From NCBI GenBank assembly GCA_019419455.1, contig DXZW01000033.1, positions 1 to 36,052 of the forward strand: DNA of 36,052 nt. Reading direction: 5' to 3'. Source of the DNA: Collinsella sp. Its GTDB lineage: Bacteria; Actinomycetota; Coriobacteriia; Coriobacteriales; Coriobacteriaceae. Position 1 is the stretch's first letter. Each line of letters begins with the position of its first letter. Under the pieces are notes generated by a model. It was given only the letters and a program-made list of their open reading frames with translations. It did no database searches and had not been told where the DNA came from. Shown here one piece after another: positions 1 to 7,063 of the stretch. The translations under genes were made by a program, and so were the position numbers.

Positions 1-24
1 TAACGCCTCGCGGTGACATCGTTT

Positions 25-1050
25 TTATGTCAACCTTGGTCTAACAGAGCCAAACGTTTTGAAGTAGCCTATGACATCGGAAAGATGCATAAAGTACGCG
101 TCTTTTTTGAGCAGGTAGTAATCCCCGTGGTCGATACCGGGGTCGTCGCCCTTTCCGAGCCGGATATCAAAATAGCGAATGCCTTCGAGCAACTGCGTGG
201 GAATGTAATCCTGCTGGCATTTTACTTGCGAGGATTGGGGCTCAGTGTCGTTGTCCACGCTGCAGGTGCCCGAATCGTGCGTACCCGGGATGCTCAGCTC
301 GTCGAGGAACTTGTTGTCGTCGACGTATTTCATCCAACATGGCCCATCGACGTAGCTGCTGTACGTGATCCAGTCGAGGCTGCTAACCGTGGCATCGTTC
401 TTTTTCATGTCGTAACCGATAAGTTCGAGCTCCCACGGAATGCTCTTACTCTTATGGCAGATCTTATTGTTGTCCTGGTCTTCGCCGTTCGATTCTATTG
501 CCAGGTACTTAATGTCTTTTTTCTCGGTTTCTTTCTCGACCGTGCGGTCTCGGATGATATAGGTTCCGTTTGATTGACGCTCGAACGCAAAAGCGCGGCT
601 GGGCTTGTTGTCATACTCGCCGCCCCATACGTGGATGACCTTTCCATCTTTGTCAGAGTCGTCGTCGACCGACCAAATGCTGTAGCCCGTCTTTTTATGC
701 TCTTCGAAATTGAGCAAGGTGCGGATAGCATACCAGTTTGTATCGTCATTCTTGGTCGTTACGTTCTCAAGGATGAGCTTGCTGGACGTGCCGTCGTTAA
801 ACAGGTGGCAGACGTTGCCGCGAACGTTGCCGTCTTGGTTGACGCTCGCGGTGCGAAAATAGCCCGCGGGGCGAAGGCGAATGACGAACTTGTCGAGGGT
901 GGCCGCCGGTGTGGGCGTGTCTTCTGCAAATGCCGCGCGCATGGGAAGGCCCAATCCCGCGGTTTCGGGCAGGCTTGCAAGCGGCGACAACGCCGCAAGT
1001 CCTAGGCCCAGCGTAAACGCTCGACGACTGATGGCGTGGTGTTCGGTCAT
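25..1050 (-). CDS. Tat-exported PI-PLC-like protein, C-terminally truncated
   Basis: Probable secreted phosphatidylinositol-specific phospholipase C-like protein, 341 residues. The ATG at 1050 is chosen because GGAGGAG lies just upstream; a longer reading from 1095 lacks such a site. The N-terminus has a twin-arginine motif (SRRAFTL) and a hydrophobic stretch ending near AFA, so Tat export is likely. Residues about 50-210 look like a ricin-type beta-trefoil, possibly binding a carbohydrate or lipid head group. From about residue 235 the PI-PLC X domain begins: IPGTHDSG carries the first catalytic histidine, followed by RYFDIRLG and the second-histidine region IDHGDYY. The protein stops about 100 residues into this domain, so the rest of the catalytic barrel is missing. 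No single-base change near the end restores a long frame. Probably inactive as a lipase, or the gene is broken at the window edge. Confidence 0.75.
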   Translation of the reverse strand: MTEHHAISRRAFTLGLGLAALSPLASLPETAGLGLPMRAAFAEDTPTPAATLDKFVIRLRPAGYFRTASVNQDGNVRGNVCHLFNDGTSSKLILENVTTKNDDTNWYAIRTLLNFEEHKKTGYSIWSVDDDSDKDGKVIHVWGGEYDNKPSRAFAFERQSNGTYIIRDRTVEKETEKKDIKYLAIESNGEDQDNNKICHKSKSIPWELELIGYDMKKNDATVSSLDWITYSSYVDGPCWMKYVDDNKFLDELSIPGTHDSGTCSVDNDTEPQSSQVKCQQDYIPTQLLEGIRYFDIRLGKGDDPGIDHGDYYLLKKDAYFMHLSDVIGYFKTFGSVRPRLT

Positions 1051-1256
1051 AACTCCTCCATTCGCAGGGTGCGGTAATGCGCTCATTTTGGTCACTATAC
1101 TGCCCGGATGTTTAAAGGTGTCGGCTTAAATTGTGTGCGCGGCGCTATAAATCGGCGGGCGGACGTGTTTGGGTGCTTGCCGTTTTCGTACCGTTGCCAC
1201 ATTTGGGGTGGTTCCGGCGTCCGGCATCCTCGCGTTCGTCAGGTGCCGGCATAAGA
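1051..1256. other. Intergenic region upstream of the PI-PLC-like gene
   Basis: About 200 bases between the start of the PI-PLC-like gene and the terminator of the neighbouring lipoprotein gene. It must hold the promoter and ribosome binding site of the PI-PLC-like gene; GGAGGAG next to 1050 is clear, but I cannot single out convincing -35/-10 boxes. No credible small gene is seen. Confidence 0.4.
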
Positions 1257-1286
1257 AAGGGAGGGTCGGTTTACCGGCCCTCCCTT
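1257..1286 (-). terminator. Intrinsic terminator of the first lipoprotein gene
   Basis: A 13-bp stem with a four-base loop (arms 1257-1269 and 1274-1286, one G-T pair). On the minus strand it is followed by TTTCTTA, giving a typical rho-independent terminator 70 bases downstream of the lipoprotein stop codon. Confidence 0.8.
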
Positions 1287-1356
1287 AGTACGAAACGCTG
1301 GGGCACCGTCGCTTGTTTGCACTGCGCCCGTGTTTCCCGCTGCGCTCGCCAGTTGC

Positions 1357-1950
1357 TTAGCGCTTGATCTCGATATCGTCGAGCTTGACGTCCATGGCCT
1401 CGGTCTTGGCTTCGGCGATGTCGTCGGCAAATTCCAGAGACTTCATCATGGTCTCGACGGCGTCCTTGTGCTCCTCGACATTGTCGATGCTCACGTAAAC
1501 GCTGCCGCCGCCTGCTTCGGTGAAGTACTCAGTCGTTACGCCGCCCGAGTGTGTATAGGAAGCGTTGCGCCAAGTCTTGCCGTTGTACTTGACGGGATCA
1601 TTCTCGGTCCACTCAAAGTTGGCCTTCCATTTGGCCTCGTAGTCGAACAGCTCGTCAGCGTTCTTGTCAGAGTCGAAGACAGGGATGAAGCGATCGCTGG
1701 CGTGCTCGCTCTCGGTGAACTTAAACTGGGCCCTGTCGGCGGTGTCGCCGGCAACGTCGGTGATCTCGACGCCCTCGGGCACCTCGACCTTAAACCAAAT
1801 GAAGTCGGTCCTCATATCCACGGCTGGCTTTTCTGCGCCGCCGCCACCGCCACTGCCGGTAGCGCCGCCGCTTCCGCCGCAACCCACCAGGGCAACCGCG
1901 GCAAGGAGACTGATGCAGAGTGTGAGAATCGCAAAGGCCTTCTTTTTCAT
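1357..1950 (-). CDS. Putative lipoprotein of unknown function (paralogue A)
   Basis: A 197-residue lipoprotein. The N-terminus MKKK, a hydrophobic segment and the lipobox LVGC (cysteine at about residue 24) indicate signal peptidase II processing and membrane anchoring. A glycine/serine linker precedes a globular domain starting TDFIWFKVEVPEGV and ending with a short acidic/lysine tail. GAGGAG eight bases before the ATG supports the start. The domain is not one I recognise. The next gene on the same strand encodes a paralogue sharing DFIWFKVE(M/V)PEGV, the DRFIPV motif, the YNG(K/R)TW motif and the SVYV(S/L)I strand, so the two arose by tandem duplication. Each has its own terminator, so they look separately transcribed. 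Role unknown; a surface-exposed substrate-binding or sensing function is possible but unsupported. Confidence 0.8.
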   Translation of the reverse strand: MKKKAFAILTLCISLLAAVALVGCGGSGGATGSGGGGGAEKPAVDMRTDFIWFKVEVPEGVEITDVAGDTADRAQFKFTESEHASDRFIPVFDSDKNADELFDYEAKWKANFEWTENDPVKYNGKTWRNASYTHSGGVTTEYFTEAGGGSVYVSIDNVEEHKDAVETMMKSLEFADDIAEAKTEAMDVKLDDIEIKR

Positions 1951-2022
1951 GGTCGTGTCCTCCTCGATCTGTAACCGCCCATGGATTACCTGCCTTTACT
2001 GTACGCGTGGACGGCTCGCTAG

Positions 2023-2041
2023 GGTGGGCCATGTGTCCCAT
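2023..2041. repeat. 19-bp repeat upstream of lipoprotein A (copy 1)
   Basis: GGTGGGCCATGTGTCCCAT occurs here and identically at 2991-3009. It is an imperfect inverted repeat with TGGG/CCCA ends and lies about 75 bases upstream of the lipoprotein A start. It could be a shared regulator site or a remnant of a dispersed repeat. Confidence 0.5.
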
Positions 2042-2093
2042 TCTGAGGGCCGGATTTGCGCCGACAAGTGGCAATATGCGCGGGTCCAAAAGA

Positions 2094-2123
2094 GGGGAGG
2101 GCCGATGCCTGTCGGCCCTCCCC
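2094..2123 (-). terminator. Intrinsic terminator of the second lipoprotein gene
   Basis: A perfect 12-bp GC-rich stem (arms 2094-2105 and 2112-2123) with a six-base loop. On the minus strand it is followed by CTCTTTTGG, a short U-rich tail. It sits 70 bases past the stop of lipoprotein B, the same arrangement as for lipoprotein A. Confidence 0.8.
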
Positions 2124-2193
2124 GGGGTTGGGTGCCCGTTGCTTTAATGGGGCGCATGTGCGCAGGTGCGCGTAGGCGCGTGCGGGTGTCCCG

Positions 2194-2794
2194 TTACTTG
2201 AGCTCGATGCTCGAAATCTCGACTTCGCGCGCCTCGGAAACTGCCTCTGCCATGTCATCGGGGAACTCGATGGAGTTGAGGAGCGTCTCGGCTTCTTTCT
2301 TGTGCTGGTCGAAGTTCGAGATGAGGACGTAGACGCTTCCCGGCTCAACGTCGGTAAAAAGCATGGTTGAGATGCCGCTGTTGTCCTCGTATGTTCCGAC
2401 GAGCCACGTCCTGCCGTTATACTCGACGGACCCGCCATCCTTCCACTGGAACGTATCCCCCTTCTTTTCTGCCTGGTCGGCGTGGGATTCCTCGGCTGTC
2501 ATCGCTTTTTTCCAAACGGGGATAAAGCGATCGGCCGAGGCGTTCTCGTCTTCGGGGAAGGTGAGCTGGACCCTGTCGGCATTCTTGCCGGCGGAGTCGC
2601 TTACGCCGACGCCCTCGGGCATCTCGACCTTAAACCAGATAAAGTCGGTCTTCTTGGCGACGGGGGGCCTTTTCCTTGCTCTCGCTCTTGGAGGCGCTGC
2701 CGCCGCCCGATGCGTTCCCGCCGCAGCCGACAAGGACAAACGCGGCAAAGAGGGCGATGCAAAGGGAAAGGATCGATAGGGTCTTTTTCTTCAT
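2194..2794 (-). pseudogene. Putative lipoprotein (paralogue B), frameshifted in a C6 run
   Basis: Second member of the lipoprotein pair. The start at 2794 (AAGGAGG nine bases upstream) gives MKKKTLSILSLC and the lipobox LVGC, then a serine/lysine linker. The frame is lost at the poly-G run 2662-2667 (C6 on the coding strand). Removing one base joins the linker to PVAKKTDFIWFKVEMPEGV and restores a 199-residue protein that aligns end to end with paralogue A. Both halves are otherwise intact, with no further stops. This could be a sequencing indel, a recent mutation or slippage-based phase variation. Function unknown, as for paralogue A. Confidence 0.75.
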
Positions 2795-3064
2795 GGTGGC
2801 GTCCTCCTTGTCTGCCAGGGACATCGTGTGCCGCGGATCGCTGGGGCGGCGGCGACGCATGCACATGATGCCTTTGTTTACTGTGCGGTTATTCCTCCAT
2901 TCGTCGTCCGGTGCCGTGATGAGCTTGCCCCAACATAGGGCTCCTTACCTATATGTATGCCCCAGTTGCCGCTGCCCGGAAGTCTCGAAAGGTGGGCCAT
3001 GTGTCCCATGTTTGCGGTGCCGACGCCTATCGTTCGTCATAGTAATCCGCGATGGCCAGGTGCG
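2795..3064. other. Intergenic region between lipoprotein B and fchA
   Basis: This stretch holds the leader of lipoprotein B (AAGGAGG near 2805) and the second copy of the 19-bp repeat. No credible coding sequence is seen. The 70 bases around 2930-2990 have a mixed base composition unlike the flanking genes but no identifiable feature. Confidence 0.35.
2991..3009. repeat. 19-bp repeat upstream of lipoprotein B (copy 2)
   Basis: Identical to 2023-2041 (GGTGGGCCATGTGTCCCAT), here about 200 bases upstream of the lipoprotein B start. Its presence upstream of both paralogues suggests it was duplicated with them or regulates both. Confidence 0.5.
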
Positions 3065-3093
3065 CTGACGCTCGAGTACTTATGGGCTAGACT
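3065..3093 (+). promoter_or_regulatory. Predicted sigma-70-type promoter of fchA-folD
   Basis: CTGACG (3065-3070) and TAGACT (3088-3093) are separated by exactly 17 bases, matching the sigma-70 consensus at most positions. The transcript would start near 3100. The leader then forms a small hairpin (CGGTCGG 3120-3126 with CCGACCG 3137-3143) just before the fchA ribosome binding site. Confidence 0.5.
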
Positions 3094-3170
3094 TAGCAGC
3101 ATTATGTGATCGATGCGGTCGGTCGGCGGTTGCCACCCGACCGATGTATATGACTTGAAGGTGCATGTGT

Positions 3171-3803
3171 ATGAGCCAAGAGATGATGGACAAGACCTGC
3201 CGCGGGTTTGCCGAGGCGCTGGCTGCGCGCGAGCCGGTTCCCGGCGGTGGCAGCGCGAGCGCCTTTGTGGGCGCGCTGGGCGCCTCGCTGTGCGGAATGG
3301 TTGCCCGCTACGGTGCGACCAATCCCGCGCTTGCTGATCGTGCGGATGACCTGACGCGTGCGTTTGCCCATGCTGATGAGCTGGCCCAGGAGCTTGTCGA
3401 GTTGGTTGCCGAGGACGTTCGTGCCTATGGGCGGGTGTCCGCGGCGTACGGTATTCCGCGTGACGATCCGACTCGAGCGACCGCGATTCAGGATGCGCTG
3501 CATGTGGCCGCTATGCCGCCGTATCGCATTATGGATGCCTGTGGACGCGCGCTGGCACTGCTCGAGGACATGGCCGATAAGGGATCGCGCCAGCTGCTGT
3601 CTGATGTGGCGTGCGGCGCCGTGTTCTGCCGTGCCGCTATGCAGGGCGCGAGCTTGACGCTCTTTGCGAACACCACGTCTATGAGGGATCGAGCACGCGC
3701 CGAGGAGCTCGAGGCAGCGTGCGATGAACTGCTCGACACATGGTTGCCGCGCGCCGATGCGCTGGCGCGCCGCGCCGCCGACGCTGCAAGGAAGAGAGGA
3801 TAG
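3171..3803 (+). CDS. fchA: Cyclodeaminase/methenyl-THF cyclohydrolase family protein
   Basis: About 210 residues of the formiminotransferase-cyclodeaminase C-terminal family (FTCD_C/FchA). The signature PVPGGGSASAFVGALGAS lies near residues 23-40, followed by a long helical protein, as expected. Stand-alone members convert 5,10-methenyl-THF to 10-formyl-THF (FchA) or deaminate formimino-THF. Two ATGs are possible (3165, 3171); GAAGG at 3157-3161 is better spaced for 3171. The gene ends two bases before the folD start, so the two are co-transcribed. Because the adjacent FolD lacks the cyclohydrolase lysine, the cyclohydrolase role is favoured here. Histidine-degradation genes, which would point to the cyclodeaminase role, are absent from the window. 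Confidence 0.85.
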   Translation: MSQEMMDKTCRGFAEALAAREPVPGGGSASAFVGALGASLCGMVARYGATNPALADRADDLTRAFAHADELAQELVELVAEDVRAYGRVSAAYGIPRDDPTRATAIQDALHVAAMPPYRIMDACGRALALLEDMADKGSRQLLSDVACGAVFCRAAMQGASLTLFANTTSMRDRARAEELEAACDELLDTWLPRADALARRAADAARKRG

Positions 3804-3805
3804 CC

Positions 3806-4660
3806 ATGGCTGAGCTGCTGAAGGGTGCTCCCGTCGCCCGCGCGTTGACTGAGGAACTTGCTACTCGCTGCGTGGCTCTGCGCGAGCGGGGCGTTGTTCC
3901 GATGTTGGCTATCGTGCGTGTAGGTGAACGCGAGGACGACCTATCCTACGAGCGCGGTGCCCTCAAGCGCTGCGAGAAGGTTGGCATTGAGGCTCGCCGC
4001 ATTTTGCTTCCTGCCGATGTTTCGCAGGACGAGCTGATGGCTGCAATCGAGGGCATCAATGCCGACCCTGCTGTTCATGGCTGCCTGATGTTTCGTCCGT
4101 TGCCCGCTGGGCTTGACGAGGATGCAGTTGCCGCAGCACTCGATCCTGCCAAGGATGTTGACTCCATGACGCCGGCCTCGCTGCTCACCACGCTTTCGGG
4201 GCGTGGCGAGGGTTTTGCTCCTTGCACGGCTGAGGCCGTGTTGGCGCTACTGGATCATTACGGCGTTGAGCTGGATGGGGCCAAGGTCGCGGTCGTTGGT
4301 CGGTCGCTGGTGATTGGCCGTCCTGTTGCCGCCATGCTTACGACTCGCAATGCGACCGTGACGACGTGCCATACGCATACGCGTGACCTTGCTGCCGAGT
4401 GCCGTGCGGCTGATATTGTGGTTGCGGCCGTTGGACGCGCGCGCACGATTGGCGCGGATGCGGTTCGCGAGGGCCAGACGATCATCGATGTGGGCATTAA
4501 CTGGGACGAGGCCGCCGGCAAGCTGGTCGGCGACGTCGATTTTGATGCTGCAGAGCCGATCGTTGGCTCAATTACTCCCGTGCCGGGTGGCGTGGGCGCC
4601 GTGACGACGGCGATCCTCGCCAAACACGTGATCGAAGCGGCCGAGCGCGCGTCGAAATAG
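3806..4660 (+). CDS. folD: Methylene-THF dehydrogenase FolD, cyclohydrolase lysine missing
   Basis: A 284-residue FolD homologue, the usual length. GAGAGGA seven bases upstream fixes the ATG at 3806. Typical motifs are KDVDSMTP, PCTAEAV, the Rossmann loop VVGRSLVIGRPVA and PVPGGVGAVTT. FolD normally oxidises 5,10-methylene-THF to methenyl-THF and hydrolyses that to 10-formyl-THF. The catalytic Y-x-x-x-K motif reads Y-E-R-G-A here: Tyr48 is present but the lysine position is Ala52 (codon 3959-3961); a lysine two residues later matches the second, non-catalytic lysine of the family. In characterised enzymes the first lysine is needed for cyclohydrolase activity, so this protein is probably a dehydrogenase only, complemented by the adjacent fchA. 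Cytosolic; C1 folate metabolism. Confidence 0.92.
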   Translation: MAELLKGAPVARALTEELATRCVALRERGVVPMLAIVRVGEREDDLSYERGALKRCEKVGIEARRILLPADVSQDELMAAIEGINADPAVHGCLMFRPLPAGLDEDAVAAALDPAKDVDSMTPASLLTTLSGRGEGFAPCTAEAVLALLDHYGVELDGAKVAVVGRSLVIGRPVAAMLTTRNATVTTCHTHTRDLAAECRAADIVVAAVGRARTIGADAVREGQTIIDVGINWDEAAGKLVGDVDFDAAEPIVGSITPVPGGVGAVTTAILAKHVIEAAERASK

Positions 4661-4698
4661 GCGTTTTGAAGCTGTTTAGGGGGTTAGTTCTTTAGCTC

Positions 4699-4928
4699 GT
4701 GGACAAAAAATGCCAAATATGAGTAGTGTTGCCAAGATACTCACATATATTTTAGGCTAATTTGGCTCTCTAACGATATTTATTATCGATAGAGAACCTA
4801 TTTTATTGGACCTATGAGGAATTACATCATCTAATTTTTGAACAAATGTAGACTTTCGACACCCATGCGTAGCAAAATTGCTGCTACTAAATTGGTGACA
4901 GTACTCATATTTGGCATTTTTTGACCAC
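4699..4928. mobile_element. MITE-like AT-rich element with 27-bp inverted repeats
   Basis: Terminal inverted repeats at 4699-4725 and 4902-4928 match at 26 of 27 positions (core TGCCAAATATGAGTA) and continue imperfectly inward for about ten more bases. The 230-base element is strikingly AT-rich beside GC-rich genes, has no convincing ORF and lies in the folD/dipeptidase intergenic space. No clear target-site duplication is visible. It most resembles a non-autonomous miniature element moved by a transposase encoded elsewhere. A large hairpin with a regulatory or terminator role for folD is the alternative. Confidence 0.65.
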
Positions 4929-5015
4929 AGGGGCTGCCGGGGCGGCGGTTTCGCCCTTTCTGCGCCGAAGCGATACACTGTTATCGTTTGATTTCTTCGC
5001 TCAAGGAGGATGCGC

Positions 5016-6539
5016 ATGCCGTGCACAACGATTTTGGTTGGTAAGAACGCGAGCTACGACGGGTCGACCCTGGTCGCGCGTAACGAGGACTCGTCCAACG
5101 GGGTGTTTGAGCCCAAGCGTATGCGCGTGGTGCATCCCGACGAGCAGCCGCGCGTCTACACGAGCGTCCTGAGTCACCTGACCGTTGAACTGCCCGATAA
5201 CCCCATGCGCTACACGAGCGTCCCCGATGTTGTCCCGGGCCACGGCATCTGGGCCGAGGCCGGTTTCAACGAGCTCAATGTAGGCATGTCCGCAACCGAG
5301 ACGCTCACCACCAACGAGCGCGTCCGCGGCGCCGACCCGCTTGTGGACTACCTGCCCGCCAAGGGCAACGAAGGCGAGGATGGATACGTTCCGGCGCAGC
5401 CCGGTGGCTTGGGCGAGGAGGACATGGTGACCCTGGTCCTGCCGTATGCCAAGTCCGCTCGCGACGGCGTTCGTATCCTGGGTGATCTGCTCGAGCGCTA
5501 CGGCACCTACGAGAACAACGGCATCGCCTTTAGCGACGTGGACGAGATCTGGTGGCTCGAGACCATCGGCGGCCACCACTGGATCGCCAAGCGCGTGCCC
5601 GATGACGCCTATGTGACCATGCCCAACCAGCTGGGTATCGACAGCTTTGACCTGGACGACGCCGAGGGCGCCCAGACCGACCACATGTGCTCCGCCGATC
5701 TGCGCTCCTGGATGGCCGAGTGGCATCTGGACCTGACGCTGGGTGTCGAGGGCGACGGCCCGGCGACGGTATTCAACCCGCGCGAGGCCTTTGGCTCGCA
5801 CAGCGACAGCGACCACGTCTACAACACGCCGCGCGCCTGGTACATGCAGCGCTGCCTCAACCCCAGCGATGTGTGGGACGGCCCCGACGCCGACTACACG
5901 CCCGAGAGCGACGATATCCCCTGGAGCCGCGTGCCCGAGCGCAAGGTGACCATCGAGGACATCAAGTACGTGCTTTCGAGCCACTACCAGGGCACGGAGT
6001 ACGACTGCTACGGCAGCAAGGGCACGCCCGCTACGCGTGGCGCCTATCGCCCCATCGGCATCAACCGCAACAGCCAGCTCGCCGTGTTGCAGCTGCGCCC
6101 CTATGCGCAGCCGGCCTACCGCGCCGTGCAGTGGATGGCCTTTGGCTCCAACTCGTTTAACGCGCTGGTTCCGCTGTACGCCAACGTCGAGACCATGCCC
6201 GAGTACTATGCCGACACGCAGGCTCGCGTGACGTCCGAAAACTTCTACTGGGCCAACCGCCTGATCGGCGCGCTGGCCGACGTCCGCTTCCATGAGTGCG
6301 GCCGCGCAGTCGAGGATTATCAGGAGAAGGTCGGCGGCATGGGCCACAAGCAGATTCATGACGTCGACGCTGCCGTAGCCGTTCTGCCCGAGGCCGAGGT
6401 GCCTGCCGAGCTTGCACGCGCCAACGAGGAGTTTGCCGAGCTCGTGCGCGTGGAGACCGATGCCCTGTTGGGCAAGGTGCTCTACACCACGAGCTGCGCC
6501 ATGAAGAACTCTTTCGCGATGAACGACAACGTGAGATAG
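5016..6539 (+). CDS. C69-family dipeptidase
   Basis: A 507-residue N-terminal-nucleophile peptidase of family C69 (PepD type). The N-terminus reads MPCTTILVGKNASYDGS followed by ARNED, which is the family hallmark: the cysteine becomes the N-terminal nucleophile after propeptide removal. Of the two ATGs, 5016 is chosen because AAGGAGG lies seven bases before it, whereas it directly abuts the ATG at 5010. These enzymes release dipeptides with broad specificity, and many gut bacteria carry several. No signal peptide is seen, so it is probably cytosolic peptide salvage. It stands alone between the MITE-like element and the phasin-like gene. Confidence 0.9.
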   Translation: MPCTTILVGKNASYDGSTLVARNEDSSNGVFEPKRMRVVHPDEQPRVYTSVLSHLTVELPDNPMRYTSVPDVVPGHGIWAEAGFNELNVGMSATETLTTNERVRGADPLVDYLPAKGNEGEDGYVPAQPGGLGEEDMVTLVLPYAKSARDGVRILGDLLERYGTYENNGIAFSDVDEIWWLETIGGHHWIAKRVPDDAYVTMPNQLGIDSFDLDDAEGAQTDHMCSADLRSWMAEWHLDLTLGVEGDGPATVFNPREAFGSHSDSDHVYNTPRAWYMQRCLNPSDVWDGPDADYTPESDDIPWSRVPERKVTIEDIKYVLSSHYQGTEYDCYGSKGTPATRGAYRPIGINRNSQLAVLQLRPYAQPAYRAVQWMAFGSNSFNALVPLYANVETMPEYYADTQARVTSENFYWANRLIGALADVRFHECGRAVEDYQEKVGGMGHKQIHDVDAAVAVLPEAEVPAELARANEEFAELVRVETDALLGKVLYTTSCAMKNSFAMNDNVR

Positions 6540-6638
6540 GGATTTCCCGTCGATCGAATAGCGCTAAAACGCTTTGTCGCTTTCACTCAATCTTGGGTAC
6601 AAGAAGGCCAATGCAGTTGTTCATGATTGGAGCCAACC

Positions 6639-7055
6639 ATGGTTATGAAACTCGATCAGCTTGTTAACGGCGCCATTAACGTGGGCTTCGGTGCCGCCGC
6701 CGTTGCCGTCGAGGGCGGCAAGAAGGTCCTCGACGACCTCGGTACCAAGGGCGAGCAGGTCCGCAAGGATGCCGGCACCCCCGATATCGCCCGCAGCGTG
6801 TCCGATATGTTCGAGCAGGCGGGTGGCACCATCTCCGACCTGACCGAGCGCCTGGGCATGCAGGGCGAGACTGCGGCCCAGCGCGTGCTCGATGAGCTCA
6901 TCCTGGCTCGCGTCCGCGTTATGACCGCCCCCGAGCGCACGGCCTTCCTGGCTCATGTGCGCGATATCGTCGATTCGGTCGAGGACAACGTGACCTCGGT
7001 GCCCGTCGAGTCCGTTGAGCCCGACGATGCGAAGGATACCGAAGAGGCCGAGTAG
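6639..7055 (+). CDS. Phasin-like small helical protein
   Basis: A 138-residue protein with an amphipathic N-terminal stretch (LVNGAINVGFGAAAVAVEGG), predicted long helices and an acidic tail. GGAG six bases upstream supports the ATG at 6639. The composition resembles phasins and PhaI/PhaF-like regulators, but no polyhydroxyalkanoate genes are nearby. It ends nine bases before a UbiB-type kinase and is almost certainly co-transcribed with it. A small partner or membrane/lipid-binding adaptor of that kinase is plausible. Homology is weak and the family call is tentative. Confidence 0.65.
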   Translation: MVMKLDQLVNGAINVGFGAAAVAVEGGKKVLDDLGTKGEQVRKDAGTPDIARSVSDMFEQAGGTISDLTERLGMQGETAAQRVLDELILARVRVMTAPERTAFLAHVRDIVDSVEDNVTSVPVESVEPDDAKDTEEAE

Positions 7056-7063
7056 CAGCGCAG

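Noticed and set aside
3094..3170. Possible tetrahydrofolate riboswitch before fchA-folD
   Set aside because: The leader from the predicted promoter to the start is only about 70 bases and has just one small hairpin; the conserved THF aptamer segments are not present.
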